Assembly (NCBI RefSeq): GCF_014204945.1
Contig: NZ_JACHMN010000002.1
Span: 4,115,001 to 4,179,000, forward strand
Direction of reading: 5' to 3'
Length of the DNA: 64,000 bases
DNA from: Allocatelliglobosispora scoriae
Lineage (GTDB): Bacteria > Actinomycetota > Actinomycetes > Mycobacteriales > Micromonosporaceae
A program made the translations under genes and the position numbers. Shown in pieces: positions 26,129 through 34,262 of the stretch. Each line of letters begins with the position of its first letter. The stretch's first letter is position 1. A model generated the notes under the pieces. That model made no database searches. It saw only the letters and a list, made by a program, of their open reading frames with translations, and was not told the origin of the DNA.

Positions 26129-28009
26129 GTGCCCCGCCCCTTACCCCTTCCTGACCCCGGCGTGCCCGACAGCAGATCAGCGCTGCGATTCCTCTTCTGG
26201 TTGGTGCGGCAGCAGTGGCGCACGCTCATCATCGGCATGGGCTTCGGGATCGCGTGGATGGTGGCGCAGGCGCTGTGGCCCTACACGATCGGCCGCGCGA
26301 TCGACCTGGGCGTGCGCGGTGAGGACACCCGCTCACTGATCATCTGGGCGACGGCGTTCTTCCTGCTCAACGCGGTGATGGCGGCGTCGGGCATCATGCG
26401 GCACCGGTTCGCCGTCTACAACTACCTCAACGCTTCCTACCGGGTCATCCAGCTCACGGTGAATTCGGCCAACAAGCTCGGTGCGACGCTGCCCAAGCGG
26501 ATCGCGGCCGGCGAGGTCATCAGCATCGGCAACTCCGACGTCAACCACATCGGCGGCGCGATCGACATCATGCTGCGGGGTTCCGGCGCGGTCGTCTCGC
26601 TCGTCGTCGTCTCGGTCATCCTGCTCAACATGTCGTGGCTGCTCGGACTGGTCGTGCTCATCGGCGTACCCGTGATGATGTCGGCGGTCGGGCTCCTGAT
26701 CAAACCGCTGCACGTGCGGCAGGCCGCCTACCGGGAGCAGCAGGGCAAGCTGATGAGCCAGGCGAGTGACATCGTCGCCGGGCTCCGGGTGCTGCGCGGG
26801 GTCGGCGGCGAGTCGGTCTTCTCCGGGCGCTACTTCTCCCAGTCGCAGGACCTGCGCAACGCCGGTGTCCGGGTCGGCAAGGTCGACGCCCTGCTCGAAT
26901 CGGCCCAGGTGCTGCTGCCGGGGCTGTTCCTGGCGCTGGTCACCTGGCTCGGCGCGCGGTTCACCATGTCCGGCGCGATCGAGCTGTGGCAGTTCATCGC
27001 GCTCTACGGGTACGCGGCCTTCCTCGTCATCCCGCTGCGCACGATCGTCGAGGCGACCGACAAGATCACTCGCGGTCACGTCGCCGCGCGGCGGATGGTG
27101 CGCCTGCTCCGGCTGGAGCCCGAGATCACCGATCCGGCGGAGCCCGCGGAGCTGCCCGCGGGCGGTTTCGAGCTGCACGACCCGGCGTCCGGGCTGACCC
27201 TGCCGGGTGGACGCTTCACCGTGCTCGCCGCGTCGGCTCCCGAGGACGCGACGGAGATCATCGAGCGGCTGGGGCGGTACGTCGACTCCGACGTCATCGC
27301 CCGCCCCTTCGTCCGCCTGCCGAGCCAGGGCGGCCGACCGGCACCGGCTCCAGACCGGATGACACCAACTCTTGAAGAGTTGCGGCTGGTGGAGAGCGTC
27401 CGGCGGGAGGGTGCACTGCTGTCGGAGGTGCGCGAGCAGGTGCGGGTCGAGGAGAGGCAGGCCGAGGAGGTGGCTGGTGGCGTACCCCTCCGGTTGGTCG
27501 GACGGCGCACCCTGCGTGAGCTGATCCTCGTGACCGACAACGACGGCCAGATCTTCGCCGGGCCGCTGCGCGCGGAGCTGGACCCGACCGATCGCGCGAC
27601 CGACTCCCAGATCTGGGCGGCGCTCGCCGCCGCCAGCGCGACCGACGTGGTCGAGGCGCTGCCCGAAGGGCTCGACGCGGTCGTCGCCGAGCGCGGCCGG
27701 GAGTTCTCCGGCGGCCAGCAGCAGCGGCTCCGGCTGACGAGATCACTGCTCACCGGGGTGCCGACGCTGCTCATGATCGAGCCGACCAGCGCCGTCGACG
27801 CGCACACCGAGGCCCGGATCGCGGGCCGGATCGGCGACTACCGGCAGGGCTTGACCACGCTCGTCGCCTCCACCAGCCCGCTGATGCTCGACCGCGCCGA
27901 CCACGTGATCTACGTGGAGGACGGTGCGGTCGTCGCCGAGGGCACGCACCGCGAACTGCTGCGCACCGAACCGCGATACCGCGCGACGGTCACCCGAGCG
28001 GAGGACTGA
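26129..28009 (+). CDS. Heterodimeric ABC exporter subunit with degenerate nucleotide-binding domain
   Basis: 626 residues: type IV exporter transmembrane domain (~1-330, about six helices) and a C-terminal NBD (~345-626). Where its partner has GPSGAGKST, this protein has AASAPEDAT, so Walker A is lost and the Lys is replaced by Asp. The Q-loop Gln reads as Asp (VTDNDG), Walker B is shortened (LLMIEPTS) and the switch His is replaced (TTLVASTSP). The signature FSGGQQQRLRLTRSLL (526-530 onward) and the D-loop SAVD are intact. A ~60-residue insertion before the Q-loop contains a family A palindrome. Start is GTG. The next gene, 5 bases away, encodes the complementary half. The transported substrate is unknown. 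Confidence 0.88.
   Translation: MPRPLPLPDPGVPDSRSALRFLFWLVRQQWRTLIIGMGFGIAWMVAQALWPYTIGRAIDLGVRGEDTRSLIIWATAFFLLNAVMAASGIMRHRFAVYNYLNASYRVIQLTVNSANKLGATLPKRIAAGEVISIGNSDVNHIGGAIDIMLRGSGAVVSLVVVSVILLNMSWLLGLVVLIGVPVMMSAVGLLIKPLHVRQAAYREQQGKLMSQASDIVAGLRVLRGVGGESVFSGRYFSQSQDLRNAGVRVGKVDALLESAQVLLPGLFLALVTWLGARFTMSGAIELWQFIALYGYAAFLVIPLRTIVEATDKITRGHVAARRMVRLLRLEPEITDPAEPAELPAGGFELHDPASGLTLPGGRFTVLAASAPEDATEIIERLGRYVDSDVIARPFVRLPSQGGRPAPAPDRMTPTLEELRLVESVRREGALLSEVREQVRVEERQAEEVAGGVPLRLVGRRTLRELILVTDNDGQIFAGPLRAELDPTDRATDSQIWAALAAASATDVVEALPEGLDAVVAERGREFSGGQQQRLRLTRSLLTGVPTLLMIEPTSAVDAHTEARIAGRIGDYRQGLTTLVASTSPLMLDRADHVIYVEDGAVVAEGTHRELLRTEPRYRATVTRAED
27366..27382. repeat. Palindrome family A copy 5, in frame inside the ABC gene
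   Basis: CAACTCTTGAAGAGTTG, the same 17-base core as the intergenic copies, here encoding part of TPTLEELRL in the insertion of the degenerate NBD. Flanking bases on the left (ACAC) also match the intergenic copies. Confidence 0.75.
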
Positions 28010-28014
28010 CCACG

Positions 28015-29754
28015 ATGAGGGAGATCCTTCCCATCGCGGACGGCAAGGCTGTCCGCGCCTATGCCGTCAAGCTGATCCGCACCCACCGGCGCGGTCTGGG
28101 CTGGACCGTCGGCCTGCACAGCCTCGCCGCCATCGCGATGCTCGCCGGACCCAACCTGCTCGGCCGGATCATCGACAGCGTCAGCCACCCCGGCGGCACC
28201 ACCGGCCGGGTCGACCTGCTCGCGCTGCTGCTCGTCGCATCGATCGCCCTGCACGCGTTCATCATCCGATTCGCCGTCTACCAGGGCGCCAAGACCGGTG
28301 AGCACATGCTCGCCGACGTGCGCGAGGAGTTCGTCGACCGCGTCCTGGCCGTGCCGCTCTCCACCGTGGAGAAGGCCGGCACCGGCGACCTGATGGGGCG
28401 GGTCTCCCGAGACGTCGGCTCCCTCAACCACAGCGTGCGGCGGGGAGTGCCGGAGATCTTCGTCGCCGTCGTCACCGCGCTGCTCTCAGCCGCCGCGCTG
28501 ATCCTGGTCAGCCCGCTGATGACGCTGCCGTTCCTGCTCGGCATGCCGCTCGTCGTCGCCTCCTGCCGCTGGTACCTGCGCCGCGCCACCCCCGGCTACC
28601 TGCGGGAGAACGCCGCCTACGCCGACATCACCGACTCGCTCTCCGAGACCGTCGAGGGTGCGCGGACCACCGAATCGCTCGGCTACGGCACGCGGCGGCG
28701 CACGGACATCGACAGGAAGATCGCCGGATCGTACGCCGCCGAGCGCTACACGCTGGGTCTGCGGACGCGCCTGTTCCCCTTCTTCGACGCCGGGTTCGCC
28801 GTCTCGATCACCGCGACGATCCTCTTCGGCGGCTACTTCTACTACCGCGGCTGGGTCTCGATCGGCCAGGTCGCCGCCGCCGTCACCTACACCCAGCAGC
28901 TCGTCTGGCCGATCGAGCGGATGCTCAACTGGCTCGACGAGCTCCAGGTCGGCGGTGCCGCGCTCGCCCGGCTCATCGGCGTCGGCCTCGTCGCCGACGA
29001 ACGCAGCGACTCCGGACTGCGACCCGGTGACGAGCCGCTGCGCGCCACCGATGTCCGCTACTCCTACGTGGCCGGCCGTGAGGTGCTGCACGGGGTGTCG
29101 CTGCAGCTCAAGGCGGGGGAGCGGCTCGCCATGGTCGGCCCGTCCGGCGCTGGCAAGTCGACGCTGGGCCGGCTGCTCGCCGGGATCCACCCGCCCACGC
29201 AGGGCCGCGTCACCGTCGGCGGCGCGGACATGTCGGCGCTGCCGCTCGCGGTCCGCCGCAGCGAGGTCGCCCTCGTCACCCAGGAGCACCACGTCTTCCT
29301 CGGCACCCTCCGCGACAACCTGCTGCTCGCCCTGCCCACGGCGGCCGACGAGGAGCTGTGGGCGGCGCTGCGCGCGGTCGACCTCGACGGGTGGGTCGCC
29401 GGGCTGCCGGAGGGGCTCGACACCGAGGTCGGATCGGGCGGCTTCACCGTGCCGCCCGCGCAGGCACAGCAGCTCGCGCTCGCCCGGCTGGTGCTGGCGG
29501 ACCCGCACACGCTCGTGCTCGACGAGGCGACCTCGCTGATCGATCCGCGGGCGGCCCGACACCTGGAGCGTTCGCTGGCGGCGGTGCTCTCGGGGCGTAC
29601 GGTGATCGCGATCGCGCACCGGCTCTTCTCCGCCCACGACGCGGACCGGGTCGCGGTGATCGAGGACGGCCGGATCGCGGAGCTCGGTTCGCACGACGAG
29701 CTGGTCGCGGCCGACGGTTCCTATGCCGCGTTGTGGCGTTCCTGGAACGCGTAG
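28015..29754 (+). CDS. Heterodimeric ABC exporter subunit with intact Walker A but degenerate signature motif
   Basis: 579 residues: transmembrane domain (~1-320) and NBD (~340-579). Walker A GPSGAGKST with Lys381, Q-loop VTQEHH, Walker B TLVLDEATS and switch His in AIAHRL are intact. The LSGGQ position reads VPPAQ. Paired with the upstream subunit, only one composite ATP site (this Walker A with the partner's SGGQ) can be functional. This is an extreme form of the asymmetry known from heterodimeric exporters. It starts 5 bases after its partner's stop and is followed by a palindrome. Confidence 0.92.
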   Translation: MREILPIADGKAVRAYAVKLIRTHRRGLGWTVGLHSLAAIAMLAGPNLLGRIIDSVSHPGGTTGRVDLLALLLVASIALHAFIIRFAVYQGAKTGEHMLADVREEFVDRVLAVPLSTVEKAGTGDLMGRVSRDVGSLNHSVRRGVPEIFVAVVTALLSAAALILVSPLMTLPFLLGMPLVVASCRWYLRRATPGYLRENAAYADITDSLSETVEGARTTESLGYGTRRRTDIDRKIAGSYAAERYTLGLRTRLFPFFDAGFAVSITATILFGGYFYYRGWVSIGQVAAAVTYTQQLVWPIERMLNWLDELQVGGAALARLIGVGLVADERSDSGLRPGDEPLRATDVRYSYVAGREVLHGVSLQLKAGERLAMVGPSGAGKSTLGRLLAGIHPPTQGRVTVGGADMSALPLAVRRSEVALVTQEHHVFLGTLRDNLLLALPTAADEELWAALRAVDLDGWVAGLPEGLDTEVGSGGFTVPPAQAQQLALARLVLADPHTLVLDEATSLIDPRAARHLERSLAAVLSGRTVIAIAHRLFSAHDADRVAVIEDGRIAELGSHDELVAADGSYAALWRSWNA

Positions 29755-29772
29755 CCTGCTTTGGGGCGCGGC

Positions 29773-29843
29773 CCTGTCACGTTTTGCAGCAAAGCGTGGC
29801 CATTTCGCTCCGCGAGGCCACGCTTTGCTGCAAACGTGACAGG
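29773..29843. repeat. Long intergenic palindrome, family B copy 1
   Basis: Left arm begins CCTGTCACGTTTTGCAGC and the right arm is its complement with one A missing; stem about 28 bp. It shares GTCACGTTTTGCAGCAAAGC with copies at 37273 and 56536. It lies directly after the exporter operon and before the glycosyltransferase gene. Confidence 0.8.
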
Positions 29844-29886
29844 AGGCGGGACGGACGCCGATATCGTTGACCATGTTGTGACAGAC

Positions 29887-30858
29887 ATGCTGCTCAGCGT
29901 CGTGATCGCGGTTCACGGAGTCGAGGACTACCTCAAGGAGTGCCTCGACTCGATCCTCTGCGACCTGCGCACGGATGTCGAGGTGATCGCCGTCGACGAC
30001 GCCTCGCCCGACGGCTGCCCGGCCCTGCTCGACTCCTATGCCGACCCCCGCCTCCGCGTGATCCACCTGACCGCCAACGTCGGGCTCGGTCCCGCCCGCA
30101 ACGTCGGGCTCGACGCCGCCCGGGGCCGCTACGTCTGGTTCGTCGACTCCGACGACTGGCTGCCCGCAGGGGCCGTCGCCGAGGTGCGAGCGGCGCTCTC
30201 CACCGAGCCGGACGTACTCCTCATCGACCACGACCGGGTCTCCCCGCGCGGCATCCACCGGCCCAGCCAGACCTCGGCCGTGCTGCGCGAGGCGATCGGC
30301 TCGGTCACGGTCGCGGACCAGCCCTCGCTGCTGCGCGCGCACACGACCGCCTGGAACAAGGTCGTCCGCCGCTCACTGCTCGCGGAGGCCGGGCTTCGTT
30401 TCCCACCCGGCTGGTACGAGGACCTGCCCTACTCCCAGCCGCTGCTCCTCGCCGCGCGGCGGATCGAGGTGCTGGACCGGGTCTGCTACCACTACCGGAC
30501 CAGGGCCAGCGGGGCGATCACGAGGACGGCGAGTGACCGCCAGTTCGAGGTGTTCGGGCAGTACGACCTGCTCTTCGCGAAGCTCCGGCCGCAGGACGAG
30601 CAATTTCGGGGCCTGCTGTGCGAGCTGATGGTCAACCAGCTCCTGGTGATGCTGGGCAGCCCCGAGCGGGTCGCGGCCGACCGCCGCCACGCGTTCTTCC
30701 GCGAGATCGTCGCGGTGACGCGTCGGCATGCCCCGGCGAGCGGCTATCCGATCCCGCCGGGCGTCATCGGCGCGAAGCACCGAATGGTCGCCTGGAACGC
30801 GTACCCCGCCTACGCCGCGTCCCGCCACATCTTCCGCGCCCTGAAGTCGAAGCCCTGA
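29887..30858 (+). CDS. Family 2 glycosyltransferase
   Basis: 323 residues from ATG 29887 (GTG 29878 would add three). LLSVVIAVHGVEDYLKECLDSIL, EVIAVDDASPDGC (nucleotide-binding Asp), GPARNVGLDAARGRYVWFVDSDDWL (DxD metal motif) are classic GT-A fold motifs. No membrane segment is seen. GT2 enzymes of this type decorate cell-wall glycans, teichoic acids or capsules; donor and acceptor are unknown. It stands alone between two palindromes. Confidence 0.9.
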   Translation: MLLSVVIAVHGVEDYLKECLDSILCDLRTDVEVIAVDDASPDGCPALLDSYADPRLRVIHLTANVGLGPARNVGLDAARGRYVWFVDSDDWLPAGAVAEVRAALSTEPDVLLIDHDRVSPRGIHRPSQTSAVLREAIGSVTVADQPSLLRAHTTAWNKVVRRSLLAEAGLRFPPGWYEDLPYSQPLLLAARRIEVLDRVCYHYRTRASGAITRTASDRQFEVFGQYDLLFAKLRPQDEQFRGLLCELMVNQLLVMLGSPERVAADRRHAFFREIVAVTRRHAPASGYPIPPGVIGAKHRMVAWNAYPAYAASRHIFRALKSKP

Positions 30859-30894
30859 CGCATTCCGCGCCCCGCCCTCTTCGCGCCCCACCAT

Positions 30895-30972
30895 AATTCG
30901 CGTTGATCAAGGGAAGACTCGCCATCCGGGGTGTCCGATTCGCGGCGAGTCTTCCCTTGATCAACGCGAATT
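30895..30972. terminator. Very long palindrome between convergent GT2 and ROK genes
   Basis: Perfect 29-bp arms (30895-30923 and 30944-30972, beginning AATTCGCGTTGATCAAGG) with a 20-base loop. It is placed between converging genes, so a bidirectional terminator is likely. This is the longest perfect stem in the window. Confidence 0.75.
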
Positions 30973-30988
30973 TAAGGGCGGGTGGGGG

Positions 30989-32167
30989 TTAGCCCAGGGG
31001 GTCGGTTAGGAGTTGCTCGAAGGCTAGCTCTGCCGCGCCGATCAGGGAGGCGTCGTCGCCCAGGCCGGGCGTACGCAGGCGGACGTGCTCGCGGCAGGCG
31101 GGGAGGGCCATCGTGTTCAGGCGGGTCCGGACCTGTGCCGCGGCTGCCAGATAGACGTCCCGCAGCCCGCCGCCGAAAATGATCATCTCGGGGTTGAAGA
31201 TGTTGACAAGGTTGGCAACGCCGAAGCCGAGCCAGTCGCCGACGTGGCGGACGCCCTCCTTCGCCTCGATGTCGCCCCGGGCGGCGGCGTCGATGACGGT
31301 GAGGACCGCGTCGTGGCCGAAGTGCCCGTGCCGCCCCGACTCCCGCAGCAGCGCCGCCTCGCCGATCTCGGTCTCCCAGCAGCCACGGGAGCCGCAACCG
31401 CAGCCGTGCCCGCCCGGCCGGACCACCATGTGGCCGACCTCGCCGCCGTAGCCGCCGTGGCCCGTCACCCGTCGGCCGCCCGCGATGATCCCGGCGCCGA
31501 CACCGACGTCGCCGTAGAGGTAGATGATGTTGTCGCAGCCCACGGCGGCACCCCGGACGTGCTCGGCGAGAGCGGCCAGGTCTGCCGCGTTGCCCACGGA
31601 GATCGGATGGTCCACCGGCAGGGAACCGCGCAGGGCGGCACCCAGCGGTTCGTCCACCCAGCCGAGGTTGGGGCCGAGGCGGACCAGGCCGTCGACACGG
31701 CGTACCAATCCGCTGACCGCGACCCCGGCCCCGACGCACACGGAGTTGGCCGCGACCCCGCGGTGCATCTGCGTCACCAGGTCCGCGATCGGGCCGATCG
31801 TGTCGGCGGCCGTGACCACACCCCGGTCGTGCGGCGCCTCGCGCCGGTCCAGCACCACGCCGCCGAGGCCGATCCGGGCCGCGCGGACCCGGTCGACCTC
31901 GATGGAGAAGGCGTAGGCGTAGACCCGCTCCGACTCCGGCCGGACGACCGGGGAGGGCCGTCCGGCCCGACCGGTCTCCCGCGGAGCGCCCTCGCTGACC
32001 AGCCCGGCGTTGGCCAGGTCGGTCGCGAGGGCGCCGATCGTCGAGCGGTTGAGCCCCATCGCGGTGGTGATCTCGGCCCGGGAACTCGGTCCGTGCGCGT
32101 GCACGTACCGCAGCAGGGCACCGAGGTTCTGCCGCCGGATCTCCTCCTGGCTGGGGGCTGCTGGCAT
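30989..32167 (-). CDS. ROK-family transcriptional regulator
   Basis: 392 residues. N-terminal winged helix (LRYVHAHGPSSRAEITTAMGLNRSTIGALATDL) and ROK sugar-kinase-like domain with GYGGEVGHM and the zinc motif CGCGSRGCWE. It is the last gene of the xylF-xylG-xylH operon, 37 bases after the permease, and probably represses that operon until its sugar ligand appears. An XylR-type xylose regulator is plausible. A divergent frame inside the gene is an artefact of base composition. Confidence 0.9.
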   Translation of the reverse strand: MPAAPSQEEIRRQNLGALLRYVHAHGPSSRAEITTAMGLNRSTIGALATDLANAGLVSEGAPRETGRAGRPSPVVRPESERVYAYAFSIEVDRVRAARIGLGGVVLDRREAPHDRGVVTAADTIGPIADLVTQMHRGVAANSVCVGAGVAVSGLVRRVDGLVRLGPNLGWVDEPLGAALRGSLPVDHPISVGNAADLAALAEHVRGAAVGCDNIIYLYGDVGVGAGIIAGGRRVTGHGGYGGEVGHMVVRPGGHGCGCGSRGCWETEIGEAALLRESGRHGHFGHDAVLTVIDAAARGDIEAKEGVRHVGDWLGFGVANLVNIFNPEMIIFGGGLRDVYLAAAAQVRTRLNTMALPACREHVRLRTPGLGDDASLIGAAELAFEQLLTDPLG

Positions 32168-32204
32168 GGCGACTATGACACTCCAGAGTGGATGGTCGTG
32201 GCGG

Positions 32205-33401
32205 TCAGCGTGTGACGACGGCGCGACGGCGGGACAGCGCGTCGACACCGGCCGCCAGCAGCAGCACCGTGCCGGTGATTATGTACTTGGTGCTGGCGTT
32301 CTGGTTGAGCAGGGCCATACCGTTGATGATCACAGCGATCACCATGCCGCCGAGCACTGCGTCGATCATCCGACCGCGACCGCCGAAAAGGCTGGTCCCG
32401 CCGATGACCGCGGCGCCCACGGCGTAGAGCAGCACGTTGCTGCCACCGGTGTTGGAGTCGACCGAGCTGTCGTGCCCGGCCGCGACGATGCCGCCGACCG
32501 CGGCCATTCCGGAGCAGATGACGAACGCCGAGATCTTGATGCGGTCGACGTTGATGCCGGCCCGCCGGGCCGCCTCGGCGTTGCCGCCGACGGCGTAGAT
32601 GTGCCGGCCGTACGCGGTGCGCCGGAGCACGAAGGTCCAGACGATGAGCATGACGCCGATCACCGGAACGATCACCGGAACACCCTTGACCGTGGCGAAG
32701 AGCGGGTTGGCGGCGCGCTCCAGGGTGAGTACCCAGGCGAGGAAGGTGATCATCGCGCCGACGGTGACGATCCGGGCGACCACGACGCTGATGGGGTCGG
32801 TGGTGACGCCGCGCCGGTTGCGCCGCATCCAGCGGATCAGCTCGATCGCGGTGAAACCGACGATGACGACGACCGCCAGCACCCAGCTCAGGAGCGGGGT
32901 CATGTTGCGGTTGCCGATCCCGACGATCACCTCGTCGCGGATGGAGATGTTGGTGCCCTCCTTGAGCAGCGCCAGACCGACGCCCTGGAAGGCGAGGAAG
33001 GCTGCCAGGGTCACCACGAACGAGGGGATCCCCATCTTCGCCACGAGCAGTCCGAGGATCAGGCCGATCACCGTGCCGGTCACGATCGCGGCGAGGCAGG
33101 CGGCGTACCAGGGCCAGCCGTGGTTGGTCAGGGTGACGCCGAGGACCGCCGCGCAGACGCCGCTGGCGAAGCCGGCCGACAGGTCGATCTCGCCGATCAG
33201 CAGGACGAAGACGAGGCCCATCGCGATGATGGTGACCTGCGCGCCCTGGGTGAAGAGGTTGGCGATGTTGCCCGGGCTGAAGAAGACCGGTCGCACGATG
33301 CCGAAGACGGTGCAGAGGACGACGAGTCCGAGGACCGCCGGCAGCGAGCCCATCTCGCCGCCGCGAACGCGGGCCCAGTAGTTGAGGAGGTGGTCTTTCA
33401 C
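32205..33401 (-). CDS. xylH: Sugar ABC transporter permease (XylH-like)
   Basis: 398 residues with about ten membrane segments. VFVLLIGEIDLSAG is the hallmark of the BPD_transp_2 (ribose/xylose) permeases, and GNAEAARRAGINVDRIKISAFV is the coupling loop. GTG start overlaps the ATPase stop (GTGA). With XylF and XylG it imports a pentose or related sugar. Substrate by homology style is xylose, but arabinose, ribose or galactose cannot be excluded. Confidence 0.85.
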   Translation of the reverse strand: MKDHLLNYWARVRGGEMGSLPAVLGLVVLCTVFGIVRPVFFSPGNIANLFTQGAQVTIIAMGLVFVLLIGEIDLSAGFASGVCAAVLGVTLTNHGWPWYAACLAAIVTGTVIGLILGLLVAKMGIPSFVVTLAAFLAFQGVGLALLKEGTNISIRDEVIVGIGNRNMTPLLSWVLAVVVIVGFTAIELIRWMRRNRRGVTTDPISVVVARIVTVGAMITFLAWVLTLERAANPLFATVKGVPVIVPVIGVMLIVWTFVLRRTAYGRHIYAVGGNAEAARRAGINVDRIKISAFVICSGMAAVGGIVAAGHDSSVDSNTGGSNVLLYAVGAAVIGGTSLFGGRGRMIDAVLGGMVIAVIINGMALLNQNASTKYIITGTVLLLAAGVDALSRRRAVVTR

Positions 33402-34183
33402 TGGCCGTCTCCGTTCAAGACCTCGGCGGGCAGGCCGAGGTTGCCGCTGCGTCCAGACGTGATGAGCTCGACGATCTGGGAGTGGGTGACATCGGTCGTG
33501 TTGACCTGGGCGACCATCTGCCCCAGGTAGAGCGCGGCGATCCGGTCGGAGACCGCGAAGACGTCGTTGAGGTTGTGCGAGATCAGCACGACGGCGAGGC
33601 CGTTGTCGGCGAGCCGGCGGACCAGCTCCAGCACCTGGGCGGTCTGCGCGACACCGAGGGCGGCGGTGGGCTCGTCGAGGATGACCAGCTTGCTGTTCCA
33701 CAGCACGGCCTTGGCGATCGCCACCGTCTGGCGCTGACCGCCGGAGAGGCTGGCGACCTGCTGGCGGATCGACTTCACCGTCCGCACGGAGAGGCTGGCC
33801 AGCGTCTGCGTGGCCATCTCCTCCATGGTGGCGTCGTCGAGGATGATGCCGCCGACGGCCTTCTTCTCCCGGCCGAGGAACATGTTGGAGACGATGTCCA
33901 GGTTGTCGCAGAGCGCGAGGTCCTGGTAAACGATCTCGACCCCGAGGTTGGCGGCGTCCCGGGGGTTGCCCACGGAGACCTGCTTGCCCTCGAAGAGGTA
34001 CTCGCCCGAGTCGCTCGGGTAGATCCCGCCGATGCACTTGACCAGCGTGGATTTTCCGGCGCCGTTGTCGCCGACGAGTGCGGTGACGCTGCCGGCTTCA
34101 GCGGTGAAGGCGACATCGCGCAGGACATGGACGGGACCGAAGCTCTTGTTGATCCCGCGCAGTTCGAGGAGGGGTGTGGACAC
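33398..34183 (-). CDS. xylG: Sugar ABC transporter ATP-binding protein (XylG-like, single domain)
   Basis: 261 residues from GTG 34183 with a TAGGAG ribosome site. Walker A GDNGAGKST, signature LSGGQRQTVAIAKAVL, Walker B LVILDEPTAALG and His in LISHNL. It has a single NBD, about half the length of the two-domain RbsA/XylG of E. coli; single-domain forms are common in actinobacteria and must homodimerise. It is separated from xylF by a perfect 18-bp hairpin. Confidence 0.88.
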   Translation of the reverse strand: MSTPLLELRGINKSFGPVHVLRDVAFTAEAGSVTALVGDNGAGKSTLVKCIGGIYPSDSGEYLFEGKQVSVGNPRDAANLGVEIVYQDLALCDNLDIVSNMFLGREKKAVGGIILDDATMEEMATQTLASLSVRTVKSIRQQVASLSGGQRQTVAIAKAVLWNSKLVILDEPTAALGVAQTAQVLELVRRLADNGLAVVLISHNLNDVFAVSDRIAALYLGQMVAQVNTTDVTHSQIVELITSGRSGNLGLPAEVLNGDGQ

Positions 34184-34213
34184 TCGGGTGCTCCTAGGGG
34201 TGGGGTCACCAGT

Positions 34214-34251
34214 CTGATGCGGGGTGCCGTCGAGACGGCACCCCGCATCAG
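34214..34251. terminator. Intra-operon hairpin between xylF and xylG
   Basis: Perfect 18-bp arms (CTGATGCGGGGTGCCGTC and complement) with a 2-base loop, in the 79-base gap between the two genes. Such structures can stop part of the transcripts or protect the upstream message, giving excess binding protein over ATPase. Confidence 0.75.
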
Positions 34252-34262
34252 GGTTGATCAGA

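Noticed and set aside
29761-29886. N-terminal extension of the glycosyltransferase from upstream codons
   Set aside because: The extra codons are translated from the family B palindrome and carry no GT2 similarity.
32205-34037. Single 610-codon permease including upstream residues
   Set aside because: The first ~210 codons are an out-of-frame reading of the ATPase gene. The permease starts at GTG 33401 in a GTGA overlap.
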